A stretch of 64,000 nt of DNA, taken from contig NZ_JACOIK010000013.1 in the NCBI RefSeq assembly GCF_014692515.1, forward strand, positions 62,001 to 126,000, in the 5' to 3' direction. The stretch's first letter is position 1. Each line of letters begins with the position of its first letter. This document shows positions 1 through 8,420 of this stretch, piece after piece. The notes beneath the pieces were generated by a model. That model ran no database searches and had not been told where the DNA came from. It saw nothing but the letters and a program-made list of their open reading frames with translations. The stretch is from Sphingobacterium micropteri (GTDB lineage Bacteria; Bacteroidota; Bacteroidia; Sphingobacteriales; Sphingobacteriaceae). A program made the translations under genes and the position numbers.

Positions 1-54
1 GCAAAGCCTATTGATGTAGATCGGTTAATGAAGATTATTGAAGAGTTATTATAG
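1..54 (+). CDS. C-terminal end of a receiver-domain protein (partial)
   Basis: The first 17 codons before a TAG stop read AKPIDVDRLMKIIEELL. The K-P-I/F-D pattern followed by an amphipathic helix is the usual end of a CheY-type receiver domain (the conserved Lys of beta-5, then alpha-5). The next gene, a CheR methyltransferase, starts on the base after the stop, so the two are probably co-transcribed. In Bacteroidota, CheR/CheB pairs commonly follow hybrid histidine kinases that end in a receiver; that this is such a kinase is inference, because the rest lies outside the window. Confidence 0.6.
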   Translation, partial: AKPIDVDRLMKIIEELL

Positions 55-879
55 ATGATGGAGTTAGATATCGTGAAGAACGATGATATGGAAATGTTAT
101 TAAAAGATATTTCGCATTTATATGGTTATGATTTTACACAATATAGTAAGGCATCTTTAAAACGGCGTCTCAATAGGATCTGTATGCTCGATAAGTTTAC
201 TAGTTTTGCAGAATTAAGATATCGACTTATTCATGATAGCACTTATTTGTCCCGATTTATTGAGGAAATAACGGTTAATGTGACCGAGATGTTTAGGGAT
301 CCCCATTTTTACGCAACGTTACGTCATCATATTTTACCCCTTTTAGGCACTTATCCATTCATCCGTATATGGGTTGCAGGTTGTTCTACAGGAGAGGAAG
401 CATATTCATTGGCGATATTACTGAAGGAAACAAATTTATTTGATAAAACGTTGATTTATGCTACAGACATCAATCCTAGCGTGCTCGAAAAGGCATCCAA
501 AGGGATTTTTCCGTTAAACCACATGAAACAGTATTCGAGAAATTATATCCTGTCTGGAGGCAAAAACGATTTCTCTTCTTATTACGTTTCCATGTATGAT
601 GTGGCCAAATTCCATTCTAATTTAAGTAGTCGAATGATTTTTTCCACGCATAATCTAGTATCGGATTCTTCCTTTAACGAATTTCAGCTTATTTTGTGTC
701 GGAACGTCCTTATTTATTTTGATAAAGACCTTCAGAACAAGGTGTTTAAGCTGTTTGATGATAGTCTTCAACCCCTTGGTTTTTTGGCCTTGGGAGCCAA
801 AGAAACCCTTCGGTTTTCCAATGTGGAACATCATTATAAACAGTGGAATGAGGATAGAATTTGGAAAAAAATATCGTAG
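55..879 (+). CDS. cheR: CheR-type SAM-dependent protein methyltransferase
   Basis: This 274-residue protein matches the usual CheR length. An N-terminal helical CheR_N region (about residues 10-80) is followed by the methyltransferase core with the SAM-binding stretch WVAGCSTGEEAYSLAI (about 108-123), the acidic TDINPSVLEKA loop and the family signature LCRNVLIYFDKD near 215. CheR enzymes methylate glutamates on receptors. No flagellar or chemoreceptor gene is visible here, so it more likely serves a kinase-linked sensory system. The start is the first of two adjacent ATGs directly after the upstream stop. CheB follows 4 bp after the stop, giving a tight receiver-protein/cheR/cheB/response-regulator operon. 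Confidence 0.9.
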   Translation: MMELDIVKNDDMEMLLKDISHLYGYDFTQYSKASLKRRLNRICMLDKFTSFAELRYRLIHDSTYLSRFIEEITVNVTEMFRDPHFYATLRHHILPLLGTYPFIRIWVAGCSTGEEAYSLAILLKETNLFDKTLIYATDINPSVLEKASKGIFPLNHMKQYSRNYILSGGKNDFSSYYVSMYDVAKFHSNLSSRMIFSTHNLVSDSSFNEFQLILCRNVLIYFDKDLQNKVFKLFDDSLQPLGFLALGAKETLRFSNVEHHYKQWNEDRIWKKIS

Positions 880-883
880 TGTG

Positions 884-1465
884 ATGAAAAATAGAAAGGC
901 TACAGAGATTTTATTGATAGGTGGCTCTGCCGGAAGCATCAGCGTCCTTTTGGAAGTCTTGCCCCATCTTAATGATCACCTCTCTTTTCCTATCATGGTT
1001 ATTGTTCATCGCCAGGCACATCCCGAAAGTATATTGGAAGGATTATTAGCATTTCGTAGCCGTTTACCTGTGGAGGAAGCCTATGATAAAATGATATTAA
1101 AGGCAAGTCGTATTTATTTAGTGCCGGCAGATTATCATCTTCTATTTGAAGACAAACAGATGGTGTCTTTGGACTATTCGGAGAAAGTAAACTATTCCAG
1201 ACCCTCCATTGATGTTACATTTCAGTCTGCCGCTCAGATATTTATGGGGCATACAGCAGCGCTATTATTATCTGGAGCCAACGCAGATGGTTTGGAAGGT
1301 TTGCGTTGTATAGCACAGCAACAAGGAGACGTACTTGTACAAGATCCCGATACGGCTGAAATAGCCTATATGCCACAACAGGCCCTTCTTAATTTACAGG
1401 TTGATGCGGTTCTAAAGCCAAGAGAAATGGCTTCCTTTATCAATCAGTTAAGTACAAAATATTAA
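884..1465 (+). CDS. cheB: CheB-type methylesterase, stand-alone catalytic domain
   Basis: The protein of about 193 residues consists only of the CheB catalytic domain. The nucleophile motif LLIGGSAGS is at the N terminus, a His follows in VIVHRQAH, and the catalytic Asp lies in the typical LLSGANADGLEG. The reading frame is open further upstream into cheR, but those residues are not CheB-like. I chose ATG 884, 4 bp after the cheR stop (GTG 881 is also possible). Classical CheB carries an N-terminal receiver that controls it; that domain is absent. The receiver may be supplied in trans by the single-domain regulator encoded next, which is inference from gene order. Confidence 0.88.
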   Translation: MKNRKATEILLIGGSAGSISVLLEVLPHLNDHLSFPIMVIVHRQAHPESILEGLLAFRSRLPVEEAYDKMILKASRIYLVPADYHLLFEDKQMVSLDYSEKVNYSRPSIDVTFQSAAQIFMGHTAALLLSGANADGLEGLRCIAQQQGDVLVQDPDTAEIAYMPQQALLNLQVDAVLKPREMASFINQLSTKY

Positions 1466-1478
1466 CATTTACCATACT

Positions 1479-1847
1479 ATGAAAAACAAAAAAATACTTG
1501 TATTTGATGATGACACCAATATTTTGGATGTTTTTACGATAGTTCTCGAAGCTTCGGGATACGACGTAGAAATCTCCGAAACCTCTCATAATATTTTAGA
1601 GAGGGTCAGAGAAGTAAACCCCGATATGATTATTATGGATAATTGGATTCCGAATATCGGAGGGGTGAAGGCCACGCAAATACTGAAAAGTGAATCTGCT
1701 TTTAAGCATATTCCGGTCATTTATTGCTCGGCGAATAATGATGTAAGCTCCCTTGCCGAACAGGCTGGTGCAGAAGCATATCTCGCTAAGCCATTTGATT
1801 TAGATGAGTTGGAAAACAAGGTGGCAAGTTTACTTCGAAACGTTTAA
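1479..1847 (+). CDS. Single-domain response regulator (CheY-like)
   Basis: The 122-residue protein is only a receiver domain. The acidic pocket is in LVFDDDTN, the phospho-acceptor Asp is in MIIMDNWIP, the Thr/Ser position is in VIYCSAN and the conserved Lys is in YLAKPFD. It starts 13 bp after cheB and shares its strand, so it is probably the output or relay module of the cheR/cheB sensory operon. With no DNA-binding domain it should act by protein contact. Confidence 0.85.
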   Translation: MKNKKILVFDDDTNILDVFTIVLEASGYDVEISETSHNILERVREVNPDMIIMDNWIPNIGGVKATQILKSESAFKHIPVIYCSANNDVSSLAEQAGAEAYLAKPFDLDELENKVASLLRNV

Positions 1848-1870
1848 GCTGTATACGGTGTTCTATAATT

Positions 1871-4099
1871 ATGATGACAATAGAAAAGAATAGAAAGTTG
1901 CAACAATGGTTGCTTCGGCTTTTTGTATTATTGCTGTATAGTATTATTCATCCTGGGGTTCAATCCCAGGATTCGCTTTTTTATTCCCAGCAGTTTGTTT
2001 GGAAGGAGAGACAAGCACAAATGCATCAATGGAAACAGGTACAAGATACCCTTTCGACAACCGTAGACAGTATTAAAAAAAGCCTTTTATTTGAACGTAA
2101 GGCACCCGATTCCACAGCGCTAGATAGTACATTAGCTTTTTTGGGAGCAACAAAGAAAGGGATTTCACAATATATTTATGATATAAAGACCGCTCGAACG
2201 ATATGGTCATCTACACCCGCACAAATACAGGTTGAAGCGGATAGTTTGCTGGAGGTAGACAGTTTGGTTACCGGCTTACTTGGAACAGATTCCCTAGAAA
2301 AAGGAGCGAAAGACCTGATAGATACGTTGCCGCAACTTATTCGCGGTTATGAAAGGTTGATTGGTGATGTGGTTTATTTGGAAAGATTGATTGGTCGCCA
2401 ACAAGCAGAAATAGGGCTCGCCAATGTCGATTCTGCCGCTGCGGAGATGAATCCTGTTCGGCGACATATGGTGAGGGCGGTACAGACTAATTTAGGAAAG
2501 GATGGTTCCTCTTCGGAGTTTTTCGATTACCCGGCGTGGAGTAGTCGGCTTTTTTTAATTCTAGTAAGCTTCCTTTATTTTTATTGGATGTATAAATTGG
2601 GGCGAAAAACAGAAGGGGGGGAAGAAGAATTTCGATTATATCAGAACCAACCGTTATGGATTCCATTTTTAAAAGCCTCTATATTCTTTTTGGTCTTATT
2701 GCCATTTGCCTCCTTTTCTGTACCTGTCCTTATTCTTGAAAGTAGCTATTTTCTCGTTTTTGTTTTTCTTTATATTATTCTCTATCAGGAGCTTTCCATC
2801 TTTAAACGTAAAGTACTGGGACTGATTTTCGTTTCCTATATTATACTGATAAGTGCAAATCTTTTTTTATCGGCATTGTGGTGGACCAAGGCTTTAGCTA
2901 TATTGGCTAACGTTATAAGTATCACTTTAGTTTGGTTTATGGGACGTCGAACAGATGTCGATAATCCAATAGGGTATATTCACCGTTATGCTCGTTGGTT
3001 GATTATACTTGGACATTTTCTTGCTATTGTACTAAATTTAATGGGATATATCAGCTTTGCACGAATGTGGAGTCTAGCGGCGGGTATTGGACTGTTGCAA
3101 GTTATCGCATTACGTGCTGTGCGTGAAATGTTACTTCACGATATTGAACATCAATATAAAAAGGCTAAACCTGAAGCTTTGTTTCGGCGTTTTGATTTGA
3201 AGCGGATGCTACTGAGTTTTGAACGTTTATTTCGTTTTTGTTCCGCCGTCTTGATCGTGTTGGTATTGTTGAACAATTTTCACCTTGTACGTGAAGCCAG
3301 TGCTTTGTTGGAGCGTTTGTTCATGACAGAACATAAAATTGGAGGTATTACGTTCGCTTATGCTAATCTTTTGCTTGCCGTCGTCGTTATTTGGCTAGCG
3401 AATTGGTTTCAGAAAGACCTGAAAAATTTGTTGGATGATACCTCGCCTACCGACGAACTGCAGGTGCGCAGGATGACACTATTCCCTTTATTCAGATTAC
3501 TTATTATCGTTATCGGCTTTTTGATTGGTATTAGCATATTGGGTCTGGGAATGGATAAATTGACGGTTATCATTGGTGCATTGAGTGTTGGGATTGGGTT
3601 GGGATTGCAAAATATCATCAATAATTTTGTGTCAGGTATTATTCTGGTTTTTGAAAAACCTTTCAAGATTGGTGATTATGTGGAATTGGCAGATAAAAAA
3701 GGACAGGTGAGGGAGATTGGAATTCGTTCCAGTACGCTGCTGACCGATGAGGGGGCTCGTGTAATTATACCCAATGGCGATCTGCTTTCGGGGCGATTAG
3801 TCAATTGGACGTTTAGAGATGCCGATATTCGCGTGAATTTCAAATTAACGGTAGAGAATAGTGCTACACCCATCGAAGAGATCAGAAAAGAATTGAAAAT
3901 AAAACTTGCGAGCTTTGAAGAAATCGATCGATCGATTCCAATGAAGATATTTACAAAGGAAATTACAGCTGAGAACTATCAACTTAGCATTCAGGTAGGC
4001 ATTAAGCACGTTCGTTATATTGAACGCTTTCGGAGTCGATTTTTGGAATCCTTTAAAAAGGATATGGATGCTCGAGGAGTTAAAGTATCCTCGAGCTAA
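1871..4099 (+). CDS. Large MscS-family mechanosensitive channel
   Basis: At 742 residues this is an MscK/YbiO-sized member of the MscS family. An N-terminal hydrophobic signal-like segment (about 15-30) is followed by a periplasmic, partly coiled region (about 40-220) and many membrane segments (about 225-600). The family core near the C terminus is clear: the pore helix GALSVGIGLGLQNIINNFVSGIILVF (quoted in part: LGLQNIINNFVSG), then the beta domain KPFKIGDYVEL, the IPNG turn and the VNWTF motif. Such channels release solutes on hypo-osmotic shock. Two adjacent ATGs exist and I used the first. It begins 23 bp after the response regulator, so it may be the last gene of that transcript. Confidence 0.9.
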   Translation: MMTIEKNRKLQQWLLRLFVLLLYSIIHPGVQSQDSLFYSQQFVWKERQAQMHQWKQVQDTLSTTVDSIKKSLLFERKAPDSTALDSTLAFLGATKKGISQYIYDIKTARTIWSSTPAQIQVEADSLLEVDSLVTGLLGTDSLEKGAKDLIDTLPQLIRGYERLIGDVVYLERLIGRQQAEIGLANVDSAAAEMNPVRRHMVRAVQTNLGKDGSSSEFFDYPAWSSRLFLILVSFLYFYWMYKLGRKTEGGEEEFRLYQNQPLWIPFLKASIFFLVLLPFASFSVPVLILESSYFLVFVFLYIILYQELSIFKRKVLGLIFVSYIILISANLFLSALWWTKALAILANVISITLVWFMGRRTDVDNPIGYIHRYARWLIILGHFLAIVLNLMGYISFARMWSLAAGIGLLQVIALRAVREMLLHDIEHQYKKAKPEALFRRFDLKRMLLSFERLFRFCSAVLIVLVLLNNFHLVREASALLERLFMTEHKIGGITFAYANLLLAVVVIWLANWFQKDLKNLLDDTSPTDELQVRRMTLFPLFRLLIIVIGFLIGISILGLGMDKLTVIIGALSVGIGLGLQNIINNFVSGIILVFEKPFKIGDYVELADKKGQVREIGIRSSTLLTDEGARVIIPNGDLLSGRLVNWTFRDADIRVNFKLTVENSATPIEEIRKELKIKLASFEEIDRSIPMKIFTKEITAENYQLSIQVGIKHVRYIERFRSRFLESFKKDMDARGVKVSSS
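4070..4096. terminator. Perfect 9-bp inverted repeat across the mscS 3' end
   Basis: GCTCGAGGA and TCCTCGAGC flank a 9-nt loop and run through the last codons of the channel gene. The opposing gene ends just beyond, at 4103, so the hairpin could stop transcripts from both sides. There is no following T tract on either strand, so the terminator role is inferred. Confidence 0.4.
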
Positions 4100-4102
4100 A
4101 TC

Positions 4103-4495
4103 TTATCCCATAGGGTTTGTTCCCGGTTCTACTGTCGGATCCCGATCGATATTGGGCTCAGGCGTTGAGAGTTCATTGATTTCGGGCTCTACGTCCGGGT
4201 TAATCTCGTCAATATCAGGGTTGGGTGCTTCCAATGGATCAACATCCGGTTGCTCATTAGGTTGATCTTCATCGATCTCGTCCAGCTCCGGATCCTCGCG
4301 TTCAAGAGGGTCTACATCAGGTTGTTCCGGCGGTACGTTTTCCACGCCTCTTTCATCATCAGGAACAATTTCCTCTTCAGGTAAATTTTCTTGTCCTTCA
4401 CGATTTGGAGAGGCAGGGTCAGACGTTGGATCTACTAATGCAAACGCTATGATAGGACCTTGTTCTTTCATAGCAAAAACGTTTTTTGTTTTCAT
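4103..4495 (-). CDS. Small acidic proline-rich protein with short PDVDPLE repeats
   Basis: I recognise no family in this 130-residue protein. After a short start (MKTKNVFAMKEQGPIIAFAL) it becomes almost entirely Asp/Glu/Pro/Asn, with an imperfect repeat around Q/N-PDVDPLE-x-P-x-P/E-x-DEI seen at least twice and echoed by variants further on. No signal peptide or membrane segment is evident. It is probably disordered and strongly acidic. It converges with the mscS gene, and an AT-rich region precedes its ATG. The absence of homologous motifs keeps confidence moderate. Confidence 0.6.
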   Translation of the reverse strand: MKTKNVFAMKEQGPIIAFALVDPTSDPASPNREGQENLPEEEIVPDDERGVENVPPEQPDVDPLEREDPELDEIDEDQPNEQPDVDPLEAPNPDIDEINPDVEPEINELSTPEPNIDRDPTVEPGTNPMG

Positions 4496-4684
4496 CTCAT
4501 TATTTTTTTAAGTTGTCGATCAGCGATCGATGTAAATAATTATTGTTCATATCATTTACACTCGGGTCATTGTACTTTTCCTTTGTAATGTATTAATTGA
4601 ACCACTTTTTGCACCATATAGTTGCAGTGATAAATACTTGAAAAATAAGATAAATACCCTAGCGAATAGGGTGTTAAATAAAAA

Positions 4685-4701
4685 CGACCCTGGTCGGGTC
4701 G
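4685..4701 (-). terminator. Rho-independent terminator of the first uspA gene
   Basis: Read on the minus strand, CGACCC-gacca-GGGTCG is followed directly by TTTTTATTT. It lies 46 bp past the stop of the universal stress gene. Confidence 0.75.
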
Positions 4702-4746
4702 CTTAAATTATATTCATATTCACAGGGAATTACATCAGTTTGTCTA

Positions 4747-5586
4747 TTATTCTTTGTCCCTCAAAAGCAAGAGCGGAATAGCAGATTTTTTGATCAATTG
4801 TTTGCTTATACTTCGACGAAATAACCGCTCAAAAAAACCATAAGATTTGGGAATCGTCACAATTAATCCTGCGTCATGCTCTTTTGCAAACTCCTCGATT
4901 TCTTCCGCAATATCATCCCCTGTCTTATAATGATATTCCGGTTGAAATATATCTAATAGCGCATGCATTTTGTATTGTTCCATAATAGCGTCGGGGCTTA
5001 CATTTTTTCCTTCTACGGTAACGTTTAATACCAATAATTTGGCACGGAGCCTTTCAAGCCAGTGACCAATTTCAGCTACAGGCGTACTATCCGATACTTT
5101 TCTCAAATCGCATGCAAAGACAATCTTTTGGATCGGGTCATAATCAGCATCTGCAGGGACGATAAGTAGTGGCAGTTTTAAAGAAGAAGCTAAATTAACC
5201 GTATTACTACCGATTAGCGCTTGCTCTAAATTACTCCTCCCTGTTGTTCCTGCGACAACTAGATCGGCATGCCATTCTTCGGCAAGACCTTCAATTCCAC
5301 GTAGCAATGGGAAATTATTCGTTACTAATTGGACGTTCACATGGTCATTCTCGCCCAGTACCCGTATCAATTCTGCCTGTACTGTTCTCAAATTAGATAG
5401 ACTTTGTTCCTCTACAAGGGAAGGGGTAGCGTCCGTCATGGGTAGATCCGTGCCGATAGGTAAATTATCATAGGCGTGGTAAAGTATAAGGTGATTTGCG
5501 TCTACCGACTTCGCCAATTTCGCGGCGTATCGAGCGGCGTTTAACGCCGATTCTGAAAAATCCGTTGTAATGATAATCGTTTTCAT
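4747..5586 (-). CDS. Universal stress protein, tandem UspA domains
   Basis: The 279-residue protein has two UspA domains. The first starts MKTIIITTDFSESALNAARYAA (shown in part: TDFSESALNAARYA) and ends with the ATP-loop-like motif VVAGTTGRSNLEQALIGSNT and LPLLIVPAD. The second begins IQKIVFACDL and ends AIPLLLLRDKE, with a degenerate nucleotide motif (IPKSYGFFERLFRRS), so only the first domain is likely to bind ATP. These are soluble stress-responsive proteins. It is divergent from the small-protein/symporter genes to its right and has its own terminator. A second tandem UspA is encoded at 17.8-18.6 kb. Confidence 0.88.
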   Translation of the reverse strand: MKTIIITTDFSESALNAARYAAKLAKSVDANHLILYHAYDNLPIGTDLPMTDATPSLVEEQSLSNLRTVQAELIRVLGENDHVNVQLVTNNFPLLRGIEGLAEEWHADLVVAGTTGRSNLEQALIGSNTVNLASSLKLPLLIVPADADYDPIQKIVFACDLRKVSDSTPVAEIGHWLERLRAKLLVLNVTVEGKNVSPDAIMEQYKMHALLDIFQPEYHYKTGDDIAEEIEEFAKEHDAGLIVTIPKSYGFFERLFRRSISKQLIKKSAIPLLLLRDKE

Positions 5587-5820
5587 TTACTTATTTTTTT
5601 GTTCTGCTTAATTTAATTTTCTCTTCATCCTATTTCATAAACAATCAGTTGGACGGGATTGTTTCTATAATTAATATCGAAACGGAAATAAATACGATTA
5701 TATGTGTGAGATACGTGGCAGCGCGGAGTGAAATACCCTTATTTAACTTTTGGCCAACATTTTTGGAATATAATCCTTTTACTATGAAAGACATACATGG
5801 TAATTATAAAAAACAACGAC

Positions 5821-6063
5821 ATGGAAAATTTAGAGAAAAACGTCAATGTGAAAGAAGGAGAAATGACCAAGGAAATTGAAAGCAAAACGGCGCAAGTTCC
5901 GTCAAAGGTATATTTATGTGTTGCCCTCACGGCGATGGCCGCATCTGCCACATTAAAATGCATGGGACATAAACACACGGCCCTGTTCGTAGGACAATGG
6001 GTAGCTCCTTTTTTGCTTTTTGGTATTTACAATAAAATTGTAAAAACACACGGACACGATTAA
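5821..6063 (+). CDS. Small protein with one or two membrane segments, unknown function
   Basis: The 80-residue protein starts MENLEKNVNVKEGEM at the second in-frame ATG. The upstream ATG at 5797 would add a less plausible MVIIKNND. A charged N terminus is followed by two hydrophobic stretches (VYLCVALTAMAASATL and FVGQWVAPFLLFGIY) and a His-rich tail (KTHGHD). I know no family for it. It lies in the same direction as a second small gene and the symporter, next to a uspA gene, suggesting a stress-related cluster by position only. Confidence 0.6.
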   Translation: MENLEKNVNVKEGEMTKEIESKTAQVPSKVYLCVALTAMAASATLKCMGHKHTALFVGQWVAPFLLFGIYNKIVKTHGHD

Positions 6064-6107
6064 AAGAGTAGACGGTGTTCGGTAGAAACCTTATAAATAA
6101 AATAAAT

Positions 6108-6341
6108 ATGGCAACAAAAGTAGAAAACGAAAAAACGGGTCTTGGCGAAAAAAAGAAAAAGAAAGAGGGGAATACCTATAGAGAACTTGGATCGGTCATC
6201 AAAAAGACAGAGCGCACCAAGGATGGCGATGGGGAAGCGGGAGTAGATCCACAGGCAGAACAATTGAACGATATGCCTAACGATCCTACGGAACGTCCCC
6301 TAGAGCCGAAAAAGTCAAAAGACAGAAAAACCAAACAATAA
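6108..6341 (+). CDS. Small highly charged protein, unknown
   Basis: I place the start at the ATG giving MATKVENEKTGLGEKKKKK; an ATG at 6075 exists but the 11 residues it adds look like leader sequence. The 77 residues are very rich in Lys, Glu, Asp and Pro, with no hydrophobic core, and are probably disordered and soluble. It follows the small membrane protein by 44 bp. Similar short Lys/Asp-rich stress proteins are common in Bacteroidota, but I cannot assign this one. Confidence 0.5.
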   Translation: MATKVENEKTGLGEKKKKKEGNTYRELGSVIKKTERTKDGDGEAGVDPQAEQLNDMPNDPTERPLEPKKSKDRKTKQ

Positions 6342-6421
6342 GTTTTTCTAATCCGTAAGGTTATATTATATTGGGGTTTTCCATATAGACCGTCAAGTAT
6401 CTATATATAAACCCGAAACAA

Positions 6422-7684
6422 ATGAAGAAAATAGCATTACATTGGCAGATATTAATAGGTATAATAGGCGGTATATTAGTCGGCTTTTTGTGCATTCAAT
6501 TTGCAGGGGGCAAAGAATTCGTAATTGATTGGATTAAGCCGTTCGGCACTATTTTTATAAATCTATTGAAATTAATTGCTATTCCGCTTATCATTGTTTC
6601 TCTCATTAAAGGCGTTTCGGACTTAAAGGATACCACGCAATTGTCCGGTTTGGGACTGCGAACCTTGGGCCTTTATCTTCTTACCACCATCATTGCTGTT
6701 ACACTTGGGTTGGGGTTGGTTAACCTAGTGCAACCGGGAGGTTTCCTTTCTAACGAGACCAGAGAGGAGATGCTGCGCTCATTTGGCGGCGTGGTTGATG
6801 AAAAAGTGGAGGAGGTTACGGCTATCGAGGAAATGCGAGGGCCGCTGCAACCTCTTGTCGATATTGTTCCAGATAATATTTTTGAGTCGGCATCCGCTAA
6901 TAGCAATATGTTGCAAATCATATTTTTTAGTATTATCGTGGGCATCGCGATGATTTTACTTCCTTTCAACCAGGTGGAAGCTTTCAAGCGAATAATGGAC
7001 TCTGGAAATGCTATTGTGTTGAAAATAGTTGATATCATCATGTTCTTTTCGCCTTTTGGCGTTTTTGCACTGATGGCTGCGCTTGTTGCCGAGGCCCCTT
7101 CTCTGGATGTTTTCAAAGCATTGGGAGCATATTCACTTACGGTTGTGGCAGGATTGCTGATTATGGTATACGGCGTGTATTCGCTGTTTATCTACTTCTT
7201 TAGCCACATGAGCCCGGTACAGTTTTTTAAAGGTATTTTCCCGGCACAATTACTCGGTTTTTCGACGAGTTCCAGTGCAGCGACATTACCTGTGACCATG
7301 GAGTGTACAGAAAAGAATCTAAAGGTAAGAAAAGATGTATTGAGCTTCGTTTTGCCCATTGGTGCGACCGTGAATATGGATGGTACTTGCTTGTACCAAG
7401 CCGTTGCTGCTATTTTTATTGTACAAGTAATGGGATACGATTTAAGTACGGCCGAGCAACTGAGTGTTATCGTAACGGCAACCTTAGCCTCTATCGGAGC
7501 CGCGGCCGTCCCGGGCGCCGGATTATTAATGTTGGTTATTGTGTTAGAATCCATCGGTGTCAGCCCGGCGGGTATCGCCTTGATCTTTGCCGTAGACAGA
7601 CCACTGGATATGTTGCGGACATCCGTCAACATTACGGGCGACGCTATGGTTGCCGTGTTGATGGACAAATATGGCAAAGAATAG
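6422..7684 (+). CDS. Dicarboxylate/amino acid:cation symporter (DAACS family)
   Basis: At 420 residues it has the usual length and all family hallmarks: about eight membrane helices, the serine-rich re-entrant loop GFSTSSSAATLPVTM, the helix-7 motif PIGATVNMDGTCLYQ, the second re-entrant loop GAAAVPGAGLLML and the C-terminal VDRPLDMLRTSVNITGDA with the substrate-binding Asp/Arg/Asn region. It should import C4-dicarboxylates or glutamate/aspartate with Na+ or H+. A broken copy of the last part of a related symporter is found beside nhaA at 17.6 kb, also next to a uspA gene. Confidence 0.92.
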   Translation: MKKIALHWQILIGIIGGILVGFLCIQFAGGKEFVIDWIKPFGTIFINLLKLIAIPLIIVSLIKGVSDLKDTTQLSGLGLRTLGLYLLTTIIAVTLGLGLVNLVQPGGFLSNETREEMLRSFGGVVDEKVEEVTAIEEMRGPLQPLVDIVPDNIFESASANSNMLQIIFFSIIVGIAMILLPFNQVEAFKRIMDSGNAIVLKIVDIIMFFSPFGVFALMAALVAEAPSLDVFKALGAYSLTVVAGLLIMVYGVYSLFIYFFSHMSPVQFFKGIFPAQLLGFSTSSSAATLPVTMECTEKNLKVRKDVLSFVLPIGATVNMDGTCLYQAVAAIFIVQVMGYDLSTAEQLSVIVTATLASIGAAAVPGAGLLMLVIVLESIGVSPAGIALIFAVDRPLDMLRTSVNITGDAMVAVLMDKYGKE

Positions 7685-7981
7685 ATGATATCGTAGTGAT
7701 CCTCATCGGTGATGCGGATATTACTAAACTGGAGACGCCATTTCTTGGTCGGGCATAGCTGACATGGAATATCGTTCCAAGCCAGTGGGAAGAGAACGAA
7801 CAAGGAAAAAATCGGCAAATGTACGAGAACCATTTTAAAAAATGGGGTCTGTGTGTGCAAACTTTTACGCACAAGGGTGTTTTTTTGTTGCAGTATTAGT
7901 CACCTTAGACTGAAATCAAGGTGAAATATGCGTTTAATACGGTTAAAGAAGGTTTTTGAGGTGAGTAAATACTAACCGTTA
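7685..7981. other. Intergenic stretch without a gene; one short inverted repeat
   Basis: I see no convincing reading frame of its own between the symporter stop and the tandem repeat. A perfect 7-bp inverted repeat (TCACCTT, 11-nt loop, AAGGTGA) lies at 7900-7924, without a T tract. A run of seven T's at about 7881 follows a weak CAC/GTG hairpin that could end the symporter transcript. Confidence 0.4.
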
Positions 7982-8338
7982 CGTATAACTGATGAGCCAA
8001 AAGGTATACGTGTTGAAGCAAAGGATATAAGGGATGTGGTAACAGCAGTACGTGCTAAGTCGAAACGTATACGAGATGATGGAAAAGGTAGAAGAGATGC
8101 GATAGCAGATATACATGATGAGTCAAAAGATATACGTAATGCGAAAAAAGATACAGCGGATGCGATAACCGGCATACGTGCTGAGTCGAAACGTATACGA
8201 GGTGATGGAAAAGGTATAAAGGATGCGGTAGAAGGTATACATGCAGAGCCAAAAGGTATACGTGGTGTGTCAAAAGATAGACGTGATGCTCTGGAAGGCA
8301 TATCCGACAAGACAAATGGTGTACGTAATGAATGAAAG
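7982..8338. repeat. Tandem array of 17 degenerate 21-bp units
   Basis: From 7982 the sequence divides cleanly into 17 consecutive 21-bp units with consensus close to GGTATACGTGATGAGTCAAAA (start of each unit usually GGTATACG or GATATACG). No unit is inserted or lost out of phase. Because 21 is a multiple of three, long frames stay open on both strands. On the plus strand the units would encode a heptad G-I-R-x-E-S-K, but that frame has no ATG (first usable codon GTG 8036, TAA at 7973). I therefore call it a minisatellite, not a gene. It lies between the symporter and the iron operon. Confidence 0.85.
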
Positions 8339-8352
8339 ATATAGGAGAGGGA

Positions 8353-8398
8353 TGCAACTGGTAACATCACTCATCCATCGACATTCTGACCAGTTGCA
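8353..8398. repeat. 10-bp perfect inverted repeat downstream of the iron operon
   Basis: TGCAACTGGT (8353-8362) and ACCAGTTGCA (8389-8398) are separated by 26 nt, 23 bp beyond the stop of the minus-strand binding-protein gene. It may act as a terminator or mRNA 3' stem for that operon, but the loop is long and there is no T tract. Confidence 0.4.
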
Positions 8399-8420
8399 AC
8401 CAATAATACGGTATAGAATG

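Noticed and set aside
7192..7872. 226-residue minus-strand frame opposite the symporter gene
   Set aside because: It lies antisense to a clear membrane-protein gene, where such shadow frames are expected, and has no recognisable motif.
8036..8335. 99-residue plus-strand frame and two minus-strand frames across the tandem repeat
   Set aside because: All are open because the repeat period is a multiple of three. The plus frame has only a GTG start and no family motif. I kept the region as a repeat.
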